Shown piece after piece: positions 1 to 8,149 of a stretch of DNA of 64,000 bases. This DNA is from Chelonobacter sp050613185 (GTDB lineage: Bacteria; Pseudomonadota; Gammaproteobacteria; Enterobacterales; Pasteurellaceae): contig NZ_CP192511.1 of NCBI RefSeq assembly GCF_050613185.1, positions 2,642,910 to 2,706,909 of the forward strand. The letters are read 5' to 3'. The first letter of the stretch is position 1. Every line of letters starts with the position of its first letter. A model generated the notes under the pieces. It did no database searches, was not told the origin of the DNA, and saw only the letters and a program-made list of their open reading frames with translations. Position numbers and translations under genes: made by a program.

Positions 1-28
1 ATCGCTAATAGAGATGTGAGGAAATACA

Positions 29-1003
29 ATGACAAATCCGAATTTACTACTCGATGTAAACGATCTGCGGGTGATTTTCAAAACCCACGACGGCGATGTC
101 ACCGCCGTCAATAATCTGACCTTCGCACTCAATGCCGGGCAAACGCTGGGCATTGTCGGCGAATCCGGCTCGGGCAAATCGCAAACCGCATTTGCCTTGA
201 TGGGCTTGCTTGCCGACAACGGACGGATCGAAGGCTCGGCAAAATTCAACGGCAAAGAGATTTTAAACCTGCCGAAGAAAGAGCTGAATCACTTGCGTGC
301 CGAACAGATCGCGATGATTTTCCAAGATCCGATGACCTCGCTCAATCCGTATATGAAAGTCAAAGATCAGTTAATGGAAGTCCTGATGTTGCACAAAGGC
401 TTGGATCGCAAAAGTGCTTATAACGAATCCTTGGCTATGCTTGACGCAGTGAAAATGCCGGAAGCGAAAAAGCGCATGGAGATGTATCCGCATGAATTTT
501 CCGGCGGTATGCGCCAACGGGTGATGATTGCCATGGCGTTGCTGTGCCGTCCGAAATTGCTGATCGCCGACGAACCGACAACCGCACTTGACGTGACCGT
601 ACAGGCGCAAATCATGAGTTTGCTGAATGAGCTGAAAAGCGAATTCAACACCGCAATTATCATGATCACCCACGATTTGGGCGTGGTTGCCGGGATTTGC
701 GATCATGTGCTGGTGATGTACGCCGGGCGCACCATGGAATACGGCACGGCGGAACAGATTTTTTATCATCCGACCCACCCCTACTCTATCGGCTTGATCA
801 ATGCCGTACCGAAACTGAACGAAGAATCGCACGAGCTGATCACCATTCCGGGCAATCCGCCGAATTTGCTGAATTTACCGAACGGCTGCCCATTCCAACC
901 GCGTTGCTTAAAAGCCACGGCGCAATGTCTGCAAGCGCCGCAGTTGCAACGTTTCGATCATAATCGCCTGCGGGCTTGTTTTATTCCGGTTACGGAAATG
1001 TAG
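29..1003 (+). CDS. oppD: Oligopeptide ABC transporter ATP-binding protein OppD
   Basis: This is one of the two ATPases that power oligopeptide import through the OppBC inner-membrane channel. The 324 residues contain a Walker A motif (GESGSGKS, about residue 45), the ABC signature FSGGMRQR (about 158), Walker B LLIADEPTTALD (about 178) and the H-loop MITHDLG. The C-terminal Cys-containing extension (about 285-310, CPFQPRC) is typical of the OppD/DppD family. The start is preceded by GAGG eight bases upstream. The gene lies 14 bp before oppF in the same direction, so the window opens inside an opp operon whose oppA, oppB and oppC should lie to the left. A DppD or SapD assignment is possible but less likely given the N-terminal sequence and the OppF partner. 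Confidence 0.92.
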   Translation: MTNPNLLLDVNDLRVIFKTHDGDVTAVNNLTFALNAGQTLGIVGESGSGKSQTAFALMGLLADNGRIEGSAKFNGKEILNLPKKELNHLRAEQIAMIFQDPMTSLNPYMKVKDQLMEVLMLHKGLDRKSAYNESLAMLDAVKMPEAKKRMEMYPHEFSGGMRQRVMIAMALLCRPKLLIADEPTTALDVTVQAQIMSLLNELKSEFNTAIIMITHDLGVVAGICDHVLVMYAGRTMEYGTAEQIFYHPTHPYSIGLINAVPKLNEESHELITIPGNPPNLLNLPNGCPFQPRCLKATAQCLQAPQLQRFDHNRLRACFIPVTEM

Positions 1004-1017
1004 CTTGAGAACACAGT

Positions 1018-2007
1018 ATGCAAAACGAAAATAAACCGTTATTACTCGATGTGAACAATCTCAGCGTTCACTTTAAAATTAAGCAAGACAAAAAAAGCTT
1101 TTTCGCCAAACCGCAAACCTTAAAAGCGGTCAATGGCGTCTCCTTCAAACTCTATCAGGGCGAAACCTTGGGCGTGGTCGGCGAATCCGGCTGCGGCAAA
1201 TCGACCTTGGCGCGCGCGATTATCGGCTTGGTGAAATCCGCCGGCGGCGCAATGGCATGGTTAGGCAAAGATCTGAGCAAGCAAAACGCCAAAGAGTGGA
1301 AAGCGTTGCGCAACGATATTCAGATGATTTTCCAAGATCCGCTCGCCTCGCTTGATCCGCGCATGACGATCGGCGACATTATCGCCGAGCCGTTGAAAGT
1401 CTACCAACCGCACTTGAGCCGGCAAGAGGTGAAAAGCAAAGTGCAGGCGATGATGCAAAAAGTCGGCTTGCTGCCGAATTTAATCAACCGCTATCCGCAC
1501 GAATTTTCCGGCGGACAATGCCAACGGATCGGCATTGCGCGCGCCCTGATTATCGAGCCGAAACTGATTATCTGTGATGAGCCGGTGTCGGCATTGGACG
1601 TATCCATTCAGGCGCAAGTGGTCAATCTGCTGAAGTCGTTACAAAAAGAGATGGGCTTATCGCTGATTTTTATTGCGCACGATCTGTCGGTGGTGAAGCA
1701 CATTTCCGACCGCGTGTTGGTGATGTATCTCGGCAATGCGGTGGAGCTGGGCGACTACCGCGCAGTATATCAAGACACCAAGCACCCGTACACCAAAGCC
1801 TTGATGTCCGCCGTGCCGATTGCCGATCCGAAACTGGAACGCAATAAGAAAATTCAGCTGTTGGAAGGTGACCTGCCATCACCGATCAACCCGCCGTCCG
1901 GCTGCGTGTTCCGCACCCGCTGCCCGCTTGCCGACAGCCATTGTGCGTTGGAAAAGCCGAATTTAATCGGGGATATTTCACATTTAGTCGCCTGCTTTAA
2001 AGTATAA
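1018..2007 (+). CDS. oppF: Oligopeptide ABC transporter ATP-binding protein OppF
   Basis: This is the second ATPase of the oligopeptide importer and pairs with OppD. It shows Walker A GESGCGKS (about residue 60), the signature FSGGQCQR, Walker B LIICDEPVSALD and the H-loop IAHDLS. It ends with the Cys-rich CVFRTRCPLA segment shared by OppF/DppF proteins. Its 329 residues match the family length. The 14-bp gap from oppD indicates co-transcription. No strong hairpin is visible in the 37 bp before the next gene, which do contain a USS (2030-2038). Confidence 0.92.
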   Translation: MQNENKPLLLDVNNLSVHFKIKQDKKSFFAKPQTLKAVNGVSFKLYQGETLGVVGESGCGKSTLARAIIGLVKSAGGAMAWLGKDLSKQNAKEWKALRNDIQMIFQDPLASLDPRMTIGDIIAEPLKVYQPHLSRQEVKSKVQAMMQKVGLLPNLINRYPHEFSGGQCQRIGIARALIIEPKLIICDEPVSALDVSIQAQVVNLLKSLQKEMGLSLIFIAHDLSVVKHISDRVLVMYLGNAVELGDYRAVYQDTKHPYTKALMSAVPIADPKLERNKKIQLLEGDLPSPINPPSGCVFRTRCPLADSHCALEKPNLIGDISHLVACFKV

Positions 2008-2044
2008 TTATTTCTTTACTACCGGATCAAAGTGCGGTCAACCC

Positions 2045-3043
2045 ATGCAAAAGAAACGCCCTGTGCTGCAAGACATTGCCAATCATCTCGGCATTACCAA
2101 AATGACGGTCAGCCGTTATTTGCGCAATCCGCAAACAGTTGCGCCGGCGACGCGCGAGAAAATTGCGGCGGCAATTGAACAGTTTGGCTATATTCCCAAC
2201 GTTGCCTCGCGCATTATGTCCAGCGCCAAAAGTTATGCCATCGGCGTGCTGGTTCCCTCGCTCACCAATCAGGTGTTTGCCGATGTGATCAAAGGAATTG
2301 AATCGGTGACCGAATTGTCGGGCTACCAAACCATGTTGGCGCACTTCGGTTATTCGCCGGAAATCGAAGAACAGCGGATTAAATCGCTGCTTTCGTACAA
2401 TGTCGATGCCTTGATTTTGTCCGAAAACGTGCATAGCAAGCAGTCGCTAAAAATGTTGCAGGTTGCCAATATTCCGGTGATTGAGATGATGGATTTACAG
2501 CACAGCAAGCCGGTGGCGCAAGCAGTCGGTTTTGATAATCGTGCGGCGGCACGGCAAATGACGGAAGCGATGATTGCGCGCGGGCGTAAAAACATTGTCT
2601 ATTTTGCCGCGCGCATGGACAACCGCACTTTTCAAAAAATCGAAGGCTATGAAGCGGCGATGAAAGCGCACGGTTTACAGCCGTATAAATTGATCACCGA
2701 ACAACCGTCATCATTCAGCCTCGGCGCGCAACAACTACGCCAAATTTTGGCACAACGCCCCGACAGCGACGGCATTTTTTGCACCAATGACGATTTGGCA
2801 ATCGGTGCGGTGTTTGAATGCCAGCGCCAAGGCATTGCCATTCCGCAGCAAATCGCCATTGCCGGCTTTCACGGGCATAATGTCGGGCAATCAATGACCC
2901 CGCAACTGGCAACGGTGATCACACCTCGTTTTGAAATCGGTAAAATCGCCGCGCAAGAAGTGATCGACCGTTTAAATTCTATTCCGCCGGCAAGAGAAAT
3001 TATTGATACCGGATTTAAAATCCATTTTGGCGAAAGTTTGTAA
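2045..3043 (+). CDS. gntR: LacI-family regulator, GntR (gluconate repressor) type
   Basis: This is a DNA-binding repressor of the LacI/GalR family. The N-terminus carries a helix-turn-helix and hinge (VLQDIANHLGITKMTVSRYL, residues about 7-26). A periplasmic-binding-like effector domain follows, and the whole 332-residue protein closely resembles E. coli GntR, for example around SLTNQVFADVIKGIESVT, GYQTMLAHFGY and IFCTNDDLAIGAVFECQRQG. In relatives this protein senses gluconate and represses its uptake and catabolism genes. No gluconate kinase or permease lies next to it here, so its targets must be elsewhere. It follows oppF after 37 bp. The effector is inferred from family resemblance. Confidence 0.85.
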   Translation: MQKKRPVLQDIANHLGITKMTVSRYLRNPQTVAPATREKIAAAIEQFGYIPNVASRIMSSAKSYAIGVLVPSLTNQVFADVIKGIESVTELSGYQTMLAHFGYSPEIEEQRIKSLLSYNVDALILSENVHSKQSLKMLQVANIPVIEMMDLQHSKPVAQAVGFDNRAAARQMTEAMIARGRKNIVYFAARMDNRTFQKIEGYEAAMKAHGLQPYKLITEQPSSFSLGAQQLRQILAQRPDSDGIFCTNDDLAIGAVFECQRQGIAIPQQIAIAGFHGHNVGQSMTPQLATVITPRFEIGKIAAQEVIDRLNSIPPAREIIDTGFKIHFGESL

Positions 3044-3117
3044 CACTTGGAACCTTATTGTTCAAACAGCTATTGCGCTCCGTATGTACCAATCATTATT
3101 TTCATCGTTAGCCAGCT

Positions 3118-3999
3118 TTATGCCGGTCGCACCCCTAACGTGTGGCAAATCGCATAAGTCAACTCAGAACGATTTAGGGTATAAAAATGGAAATCTTTCA
3201 CCCCTTCTTTCGATAAGATTTTCACCATATCCATCGCAATGCTGGCAGCAACCAGATTACGGCTAGTCTGATCGTTTTCCAACCCTTCATACATTTTGGT
3301 CATCCAACTGGGAATTTTCACGTTGGTGATGGTCGCCATTTTTTGCAGTTGTTTGAAATTGGACACCGGCAAAATCCCCGGCACGATTTCCACATCAATG
3401 CCAATCGTAGCGCAACGGTCACGAAAGCGCAGATAGCTGTCGATATCAAAGAAAAATTGGGTAATCGCCCGGCTCGCTCCGGCATCAATTTTACGCTTAA
3501 GATGTAGCAGATCCGCTTGCGCCGATTTTGCTTCCGGATGAACTTCCGGATAAGCGGCAACAGAAATATCAAAGTCCGCAACGCCGCGCAACAACTCGAC
3601 CAAATCAGAAGCGTAAAACGGTTTCTTGGCATACCCTTTGGGTTCATCACCGCGCAGTGCCACAATATGGCGAATACCGCTATCCCAATAATCTTGGGCA
3701 ATCACTTTTAATTCGTCCGCCGTCGCATCAATCCCCGTCAAGTGCGGTGCCGCTTCTAAACCGGTTTGTTGCTTAATCGCCTTTACGATACTATGGGTGC
3801 GTTCACGCTCCCCTGAGTTAGCACCGTAAGTAACCGATACAAATTTTGGTTTTAACACTTTCAACCGATCGATCGATTCCCACAGCAGCGTTTCTATTTT
3901 TTCATTTTTCGGTGGGAAAAATTCAAACGAAACATTCAACTTCCCGTTCAAATCCGCCACACTTTGATTCAGGGCATCAATCTCTCTTGCGTAACTCAT
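3118..3999 (-). CDS. metF: 5,10-methylenetetrahydrofolate reductase MetF
   Basis: MetF reduces 5,10-methylene-THF to 5-methyl-THF, the methyl donor for methionine synthesis. It is a cytoplasmic FAD enzyme with a TIM-barrel fold. The 293-residue protein has the family hallmarks FEFFPPKNEK near the N-terminus (catalytic Glu), FVSVTYGA, HIVALRGDEP and the QFFFDID segment, and its length matches E. coli MetF. Transcription is leftward. A near-perfect MetJ operator lies just upstream (4025-4036), so methionine/SAM repression is expected. The convergent gntR ends 74 bp away and no clear terminator hairpin separates them. Confidence 0.96.
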   Translation of the reverse strand: MSYAREIDALNQSVADLNGKLNVSFEFFPPKNEKIETLLWESIDRLKVLKPKFVSVTYGANSGERERTHSIVKAIKQQTGLEAAPHLTGIDATADELKVIAQDYWDSGIRHIVALRGDEPKGYAKKPFYASDLVELLRGVADFDISVAAYPEVHPEAKSAQADLLHLKRKIDAGASRAITQFFFDIDSYLRFRDRCATIGIDVEIVPGILPVSNFKQLQKMATITNVKIPSWMTKMYEGLENDQTSRNLVAASIAMDMVKILSKEGVKDFHFYTLNRSELTYAICHTLGVRPA

Positions 4000-4018
4000 A
4001 CTGACCTCGTCTTAATTT

Positions 4019-4042
4019 GGATGTTTAGACGTCTAAATTAAT
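4019..4042. promoter_or_regulatory. MetJ operator (met box) upstream of metF
   Basis: The core TTAGACGTCTAA at 4025-4036 contains the exact 8-bp MetJ consensus AGACGTCT (4027-4034). It has weaker flanking half-boxes on both sides, as expected for cooperative binding of MetJ dimers. It lies 20-45 bp upstream of the metF start codon, a normal place for repression. Confidence 0.85.
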
Positions 4043-4123
4043 CAGTATTGCCGTTATAGTCAAACTTGTTATTTTCACATTTATCATGAATAAAATTCAT
4101 AATAAGAAAGATGAATGATTTTG

Positions 4124-5197
4124 CTATTCCTCACCGTTACCCAATAAATACGCCAGTTTTTCAGTAACCGGGCTGGCCTCTAAAGCAATTTTACTCGCCA
4201 TCGTTAGGGGAACCGAAAGAAACATTCCCACCGTTCCCAACAGCCAGCCCCAAAAAATTAATGAGATAAAGACAACCAAGGTCGATAACCCGAGATGTTT
4301 CCCCATAATCCTCGGTTCGATAAGGTTACCGAATATGGTGTTCACCGCAAAATAAGCAATAATTACCGCAATGCCTTCGCCAATGCCGTTTAAGAGAAAT
4401 GCTTGGATAATGACGGGAATCGCGGCAATAATCGAACCGATGTTAGGAATATAATTCATTAAAAATGCAACGCTTGCCCACAACACTGCATACTGGATAT
4501 CCAATAATTTCAATACAATAAAAATAGATACCCCGGTTAAAATACTGATAAGTGTTTTAATCGACAAATAACGGATAACGCTGTCAATTACCCGGTAAAT
4601 CTCGCTTTTCAGTTGGATTTGTTCACCCTTGGCTTGGGTGTTCGCCAAATACGTCAATTTACGTTTTGCCAGCGGAATCTCCAACAACATAAACACCACA
4701 ATCAAAAACAGAACGAAAATATTACTCAACATACCGGATAATTGACCGAGAATATTGCTCATAAAATTCATTAAGGTATTCGGATTCAGATTTTCAACGA
4801 TACGTTGTTTTGGCAAAAACAGCGGAATATTATATTTCTCGCCAAGTGCGGTTAGCCAACCGATTTTCTCCGTCAATAACTCTTTATATTGCGGCATTGA
4901 CGCCGTAAACTCATTGACGGAAGCGCCGACCAACGTACCGAACACACTAAAAATCATAAAAATAAAACAAAGTAATAATGTAATTGCCAGCCATTGCGGC
5001 ACTTTGTAGTGCATCATTTTGCCTACCAATGGCGAACAAATAATACTGATAAAAAGTGCCAACAATAAAGGGGCAATAATATCCGCCGCCGCTTTGACAC
5101 CTGCCAAAATAATAATAACGGCTGCACTCATGACGACCAATGCAAACAAAGGGTTTTGATTATCTTCCGGCTGTAATAAATTTTTGTTGGGTTTCAT
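4124..5197 (-). CDS. AI-2E family transporter / PerM-like permease
   Basis: This is an inner-membrane protein of the AI-2E (PerM/TqsA/YdiK) family, 357 residues long. Several hydrophobic segments can be seen: residues about 17-55, 65-90, about 150-175, and a cluster from about 215 to the end. The family-typical late motifs NYIPNIGSIIAAIPVIIQA and IEPRIMGKHLGLSTLVVF are present. Family members export small solutes or signals, or act as Na+/H+ antiporters, and the substrate cannot be read from sequence. The gene appears monocistronic, with metF downstream in the same direction after about 124 bp and an ompA gene upstream. Confidence 0.8.
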   Translation of the reverse strand: MKPNKNLLQPEDNQNPLFALVVMSAAVIIILAGVKAAADIIAPLLLALFISIICSPLVGKMMHYKVPQWLAITLLLCFIFMIFSVFGTLVGASVNEFTASMPQYKELLTEKIGWLTALGEKYNIPLFLPKQRIVENLNPNTLMNFMSNILGQLSGMLSNIFVLFLIVVFMLLEIPLAKRKLTYLANTQAKGEQIQLKSEIYRVIDSVIRYLSIKTLISILTGVSIFIVLKLLDIQYAVLWASVAFLMNYIPNIGSIIAAIPVIIQAFLLNGIGEGIAVIIAYFAVNTIFGNLIEPRIMGKHLGLSTLVVFISLIFWGWLLGTVGMFLSVPLTMASKIALEASPVTEKLAYLLGNGEE

Positions 5198-5277
5198 TAT
5201 TCTGTCCTCAATCTCCGATTCTTCGTCATTGTAACTGATTTTGCGTGCTGGCTATTATTTTTCTACAATCAGAAATG

Positions 5278-5303
5278 AAAAAACCCGGACTAAGCCGGGT
5301 TTT
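5278..5303 (-). terminator. Rho-independent terminator of first ompA
   Basis: An 8-bp stem AAACCCGG/CCGGGTTT (5281-5302) is followed, reading leftward, by a run of T. It lies 23 bp after the stop of the ompA paralogue ending at 5326. Confidence 0.85.
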
Positions 5304-5325
5304 GAACTGTTTATCCGAATGCTAA

Positions 5326-6369
5326 TTACATAGAAACAGATTTAGCACCTTGTACCGCAACTTCTACGCGACGATCCGGAGCCAAACAAGCGATCAACGC
5401 TTTACGGCCGCTGACTGCGTCACAGTTAGAACCGGTCACAGGATTTGCTTTACCGTAACCGACGGCGGTTACGTTCGCTTGATCAACGCCTTTAGAAACC
5501 AAGTAGTTCGCTACAGTTTCAGCACGTTTTTCAGACAATTTTTGGTTGTAAGCGTCAGAACCGATACGGTCTGTGTAACCCGCTACATTGTAGTTAGGGT
5601 TCGCTAAACCTGATTGCGCAACATCCGCAGTCATACCATCTAATGCTTGCTCTGCACCGGATTTCAGGTTTGATTTGTTGAAATCAAATAATACATCCGA
5701 GCTGAATGCGAATTTTTTAGTGATGATTTCAGGAGCAGCGGCAACGCCTTGACCGAAACGGTAGCTTAAACCCGCAGTGACAGAACCGATATCCGGACGG
5801 TAGTCTGCACGTGAACCATCATCATTTTTCAATTTACCTACGTTGTTTAACCATTGATATTCAACACGCAACGCTAAAGAAGGCAGGATTGCATATTCCA
5901 GACCACCGGCAAATACCGCGGAAGTTTTTAAGCTATGCTCACGACCTAAATCAGCAGCAGCTCCGTAAGTTTTATAATCAGAACGCACTAATGCCGCACC
6001 AACACGGGCATAGACATCTAAATCAGCCAATACCGGATAGCTTGCTTTTAAGCTTAAATGAGCACCGTGATTGGTATGTTTCAGAGCAAGCTCGTTATTT
6101 TCTTTAAATTTAGCACGACCAAAATCATCGTAGCCTAATTCGACCGCGAAGTTGTCAGTGATTTGATAACCACCAAACACACCGTAAGTAACAGAGTTGC
6201 GATTGAAACCGCGATTAGCAGCTTCTTTATTCCATTGGCTCAAACCGTCATGGAAAGAAGCCCAACCCGCTTTAGCGCCGGCATAGAACGTGTTCGCTTG
6301 TGGTGCTGCTTGTGCTACAGATGCTAATGCCAAACCAGAGATGACTAATGCAATTGCAGTTTTTTTCAT
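5326..6369 (-). CDS. ompA: OmpA-family outer membrane protein (P5-like), copy 1
   Basis: This is a major outer-membrane protein with an N-terminal eight-stranded beta-barrel and a periplasmic peptidoglycan-binding OmpA domain. The signal peptide ends at AQA-APQ (about residue 21). The barrel (about 22-205) has motifs such as GYQITDNFAVELGYDDFGRAK, and the C-terminal domain has FDFNKSNLK, GYTDRIGSDAYNQKLSEKRAE and the final DRRVEVAV. It is 347 residues long. A second paralogue lies directly upstream (6734-7780). The two are almost identical from about residue 205 onward, while the surface-loop stretches differ. A terminator follows the stop codon. Confidence 0.94.
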   Translation of the reverse strand: MKKTAIALVISGLALASVAQAAPQANTFYAGAKAGWASFHDGLSQWNKEAANRGFNRNSVTYGVFGGYQITDNFAVELGYDDFGRAKFKENNELALKHTNHGAHLSLKASYPVLADLDVYARVGAALVRSDYKTYGAAADLGREHSLKTSAVFAGGLEYAILPSLALRVEYQWLNNVGKLKNDDGSRADYRPDIGSVTAGLSYRFGQGVAAAPEIITKKFAFSSDVLFDFNKSNLKSGAEQALDGMTADVAQSGLANPNYNVAGYTDRIGSDAYNQKLSEKRAETVANYLVSKGVDQANVTAVGYGKANPVTGSNCDAVSGRKALIACLAPDRRVEVAVQGAKSVSM

Positions 6370-6677
6370 TTTGATGATCCTCTATTTTCATCTTATTAAT
6401 ATAGATAGCCTAGCATAAAATGGAAGGCTGCCATCACTTCAATTCGAGTGTACTTCATGGTCCAATCTATATTGAGATTTTTTGATTTGTACCGACATTG
6501 GTCAAATCATCCTATACTCATTATGATAAATAATTGACCGATTAGGTCATTTGAGTATTGTTAAATTATCCTAGCGCTTACACAAAAAATCAAGTATTGA
6601 TGTCAAAATATGCTTATTTTTTGTGCGCACACTATACTTGTTTACATATTTTCAATTACAAACGGATGATTTTTATA
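6370..6677. other. Intergenic region between tandem ompA copies
   Basis: This AT-rich spacer of about 310 bp holds the promoter and leader of the first ompA copy. TGAGGATCATCAAA-like sequence lies close to the start codon, giving an AGAGGATC ribosome site. No coding potential, repeat or RNA gene was recognised. Confidence 0.5.
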
Positions 6678-6702
6678 CAAAAAAGCCCGGCATAGCCGAG
6701 CT
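6678..6702 (-). terminator. Rho-independent terminator of second ompA
   Basis: The stem AGCCCGGC/GCCGAGCT (6684-6702, one G-U pair in the RNA) with a six-T tail reading leftward lies about 30 bp after the stop of the upstream ompA copy. Confidence 0.8.
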
Positions 6703-6733
6703 TGATATGGATAATGTAATCAATTTAAATGAA

Positions 6734-7780
6734 TTACATTTCGACAGATTTAGCACCTTGTACCGCAACTTCTACGCGACGATCCGGAGCCAAACAAGCG
6801 ATCAACGCTTTACGGCCGCTGACTGCATCACAATTAGAACCGGTCACAGGATTTGCTTTACCGTAACCGACAGCGGTTACGTTCGCTTGATCAACGCCTT
6901 TAGAAACCAAGTAGTTCGCTACAGTTTCAGCACGTTTTTCAGACAATTTTTGGTTGTAAGCGTCAGAACCGATACGGTCTGTATAACCCGCTACATTGTA
7001 GTTAGGGCTTGCTAAACCTGATTGCGCAACATCCGCAGTCATATCATCTAATGCTTGCTCTGCACCGGATTTCAGGTTTGATTTGTTGAAATCAAATAAC
7101 ACATCTGAGCTGAATGCGAATTTTTTGATGATGATTTCAGGCGCTGCGGCAACGCCTTGACCGAAACGGTAGCTTAAACCCGCAGTGACAGAACCGATAT
7201 CCGGACGGTAGTCATTGCTTAAAGAGTTAGATTTTTTACCCACATTGTTCAGCCATTGGTATTCTACGCGCAATGCCAAAGATGGGATAATCGCGTACTC
7301 TAAACCACCGGCGAATACTGCTGAAGTACGTAAATCATGACCACGACGACCTGGGAAAGTGATAGTATCACCGTAAGTTTTGTAGTCAGAACGCACTAAT
7401 GCTGTACCTACACGTGCATACACATCCAAGTCAGCCAATACCGGGTAGCTCGCTTTTAATGTTAAGTGTGTACCATGTGCAGTGTGCTTAGCAGTCGTGT
7501 CACCTTTGTATTTCAATTTAGCACGACCAAAATCGTCATAACCCAGTTCAACCGCCAGGTAATCATTGATTTGGTAACCACCGAACACACCGTAAGTAAC
7601 GAAGTTACGTTGATATCCAGTATTGCGGCCATCCAATTTTTCGAATTGAGTCAAACCATCATGGAAAGAAGCCCAACCCGCTTTAGCACCGGTATAAAAC
7701 GTGTTCGCTTGCGGTGCCGCTTGCGCTACGGAAGCGACTGCGAAACCCGCGATAGCTAATGCAATTGCAGTTTTTTTCAT
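6734..7780 (-). CDS. ompA: OmpA-family outer membrane protein (P5-like), copy 2
   Basis: This is a tandem paralogue of the OmpA-type porin at 5326-6369, 348 residues long, with the same layout: signal peptide ending AQA-APQ, a barrel to about residue 205, then the OmpA peptidoglycan-binding domain ending KSVEM. Differences from copy 1 concentrate in the predicted extracellular loops (after FHDGLTQF, after AKLKYKGD, and around DTITFPGRRGHD). The C-terminal domain differs at only a few residues. This suggests duplication with loop diversification or gene conversion of the 3-prime half. It has its own promoter region and terminator, so it is probably expressed independently. Confidence 0.94.
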   Translation of the reverse strand: MKKTAIALAIAGFAVASVAQAAPQANTFYTGAKAGWASFHDGLTQFEKLDGRNTGYQRNFVTYGVFGGYQINDYLAVELGYDDFGRAKLKYKGDTTAKHTAHGTHLTLKASYPVLADLDVYARVGTALVRSDYKTYGDTITFPGRRGHDLRTSAVFAGGLEYAIIPSLALRVEYQWLNNVGKKSNSLSNDYRPDIGSVTAGLSYRFGQGVAAAPEIIIKKFAFSSDVLFDFNKSNLKSGAEQALDDMTADVAQSGLASPNYNVAGYTDRIGSDAYNQKLSEKRAETVANYLVSKGVDQANVTAVGYGKANPVTGSNCDAVSGRKALIACLAPDRRVEVAVQGAKSVEM

Positions 7781-8149
7781 TTTAAATTCCTCTTCATTTA
7801 GTTGAGTTTTGACCGATTGATATATTAGTTAAAGTAATCGGCAAATCCGAACAGTCAAATCATATCTTGACTGTTGCCATACTCAAATAGTCTCTGAGTA
7901 TGTGTCTATTATTATAGCCAATTGCGTTAAAATCAACCAAATTAGCATAATAAAAGCCATTTTAGTTCAATTTTTAATCAAACCCATCGAAAAACAAACA
8001 ATTATTGCGTTAAAATCATGGCATATACGGCAAAATGATTAATAAATTTTTCTGTTTTTTGCGCTATTTTTGCCCTTTTCTAAAACGTAACTATGCTAGA
8101 CTATAATATAATTTACAGCCACTAAAAAAATTCCGGATTATTTTTTATC
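7781..8149. other. Divergent promoter region between ompA copy 2 and ydiJ
   Basis: The 369-bp AT-rich spacer separates two divergent genes. On the plus strand, TATAAT-like sequence near 8102-8110 (ACTATAATATAATT) is a plausible -10 for ydiJ. On the minus strand the long leader of ompA copy 2 occupies the left part. No gene or RNA could be supported. Confidence 0.5.
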
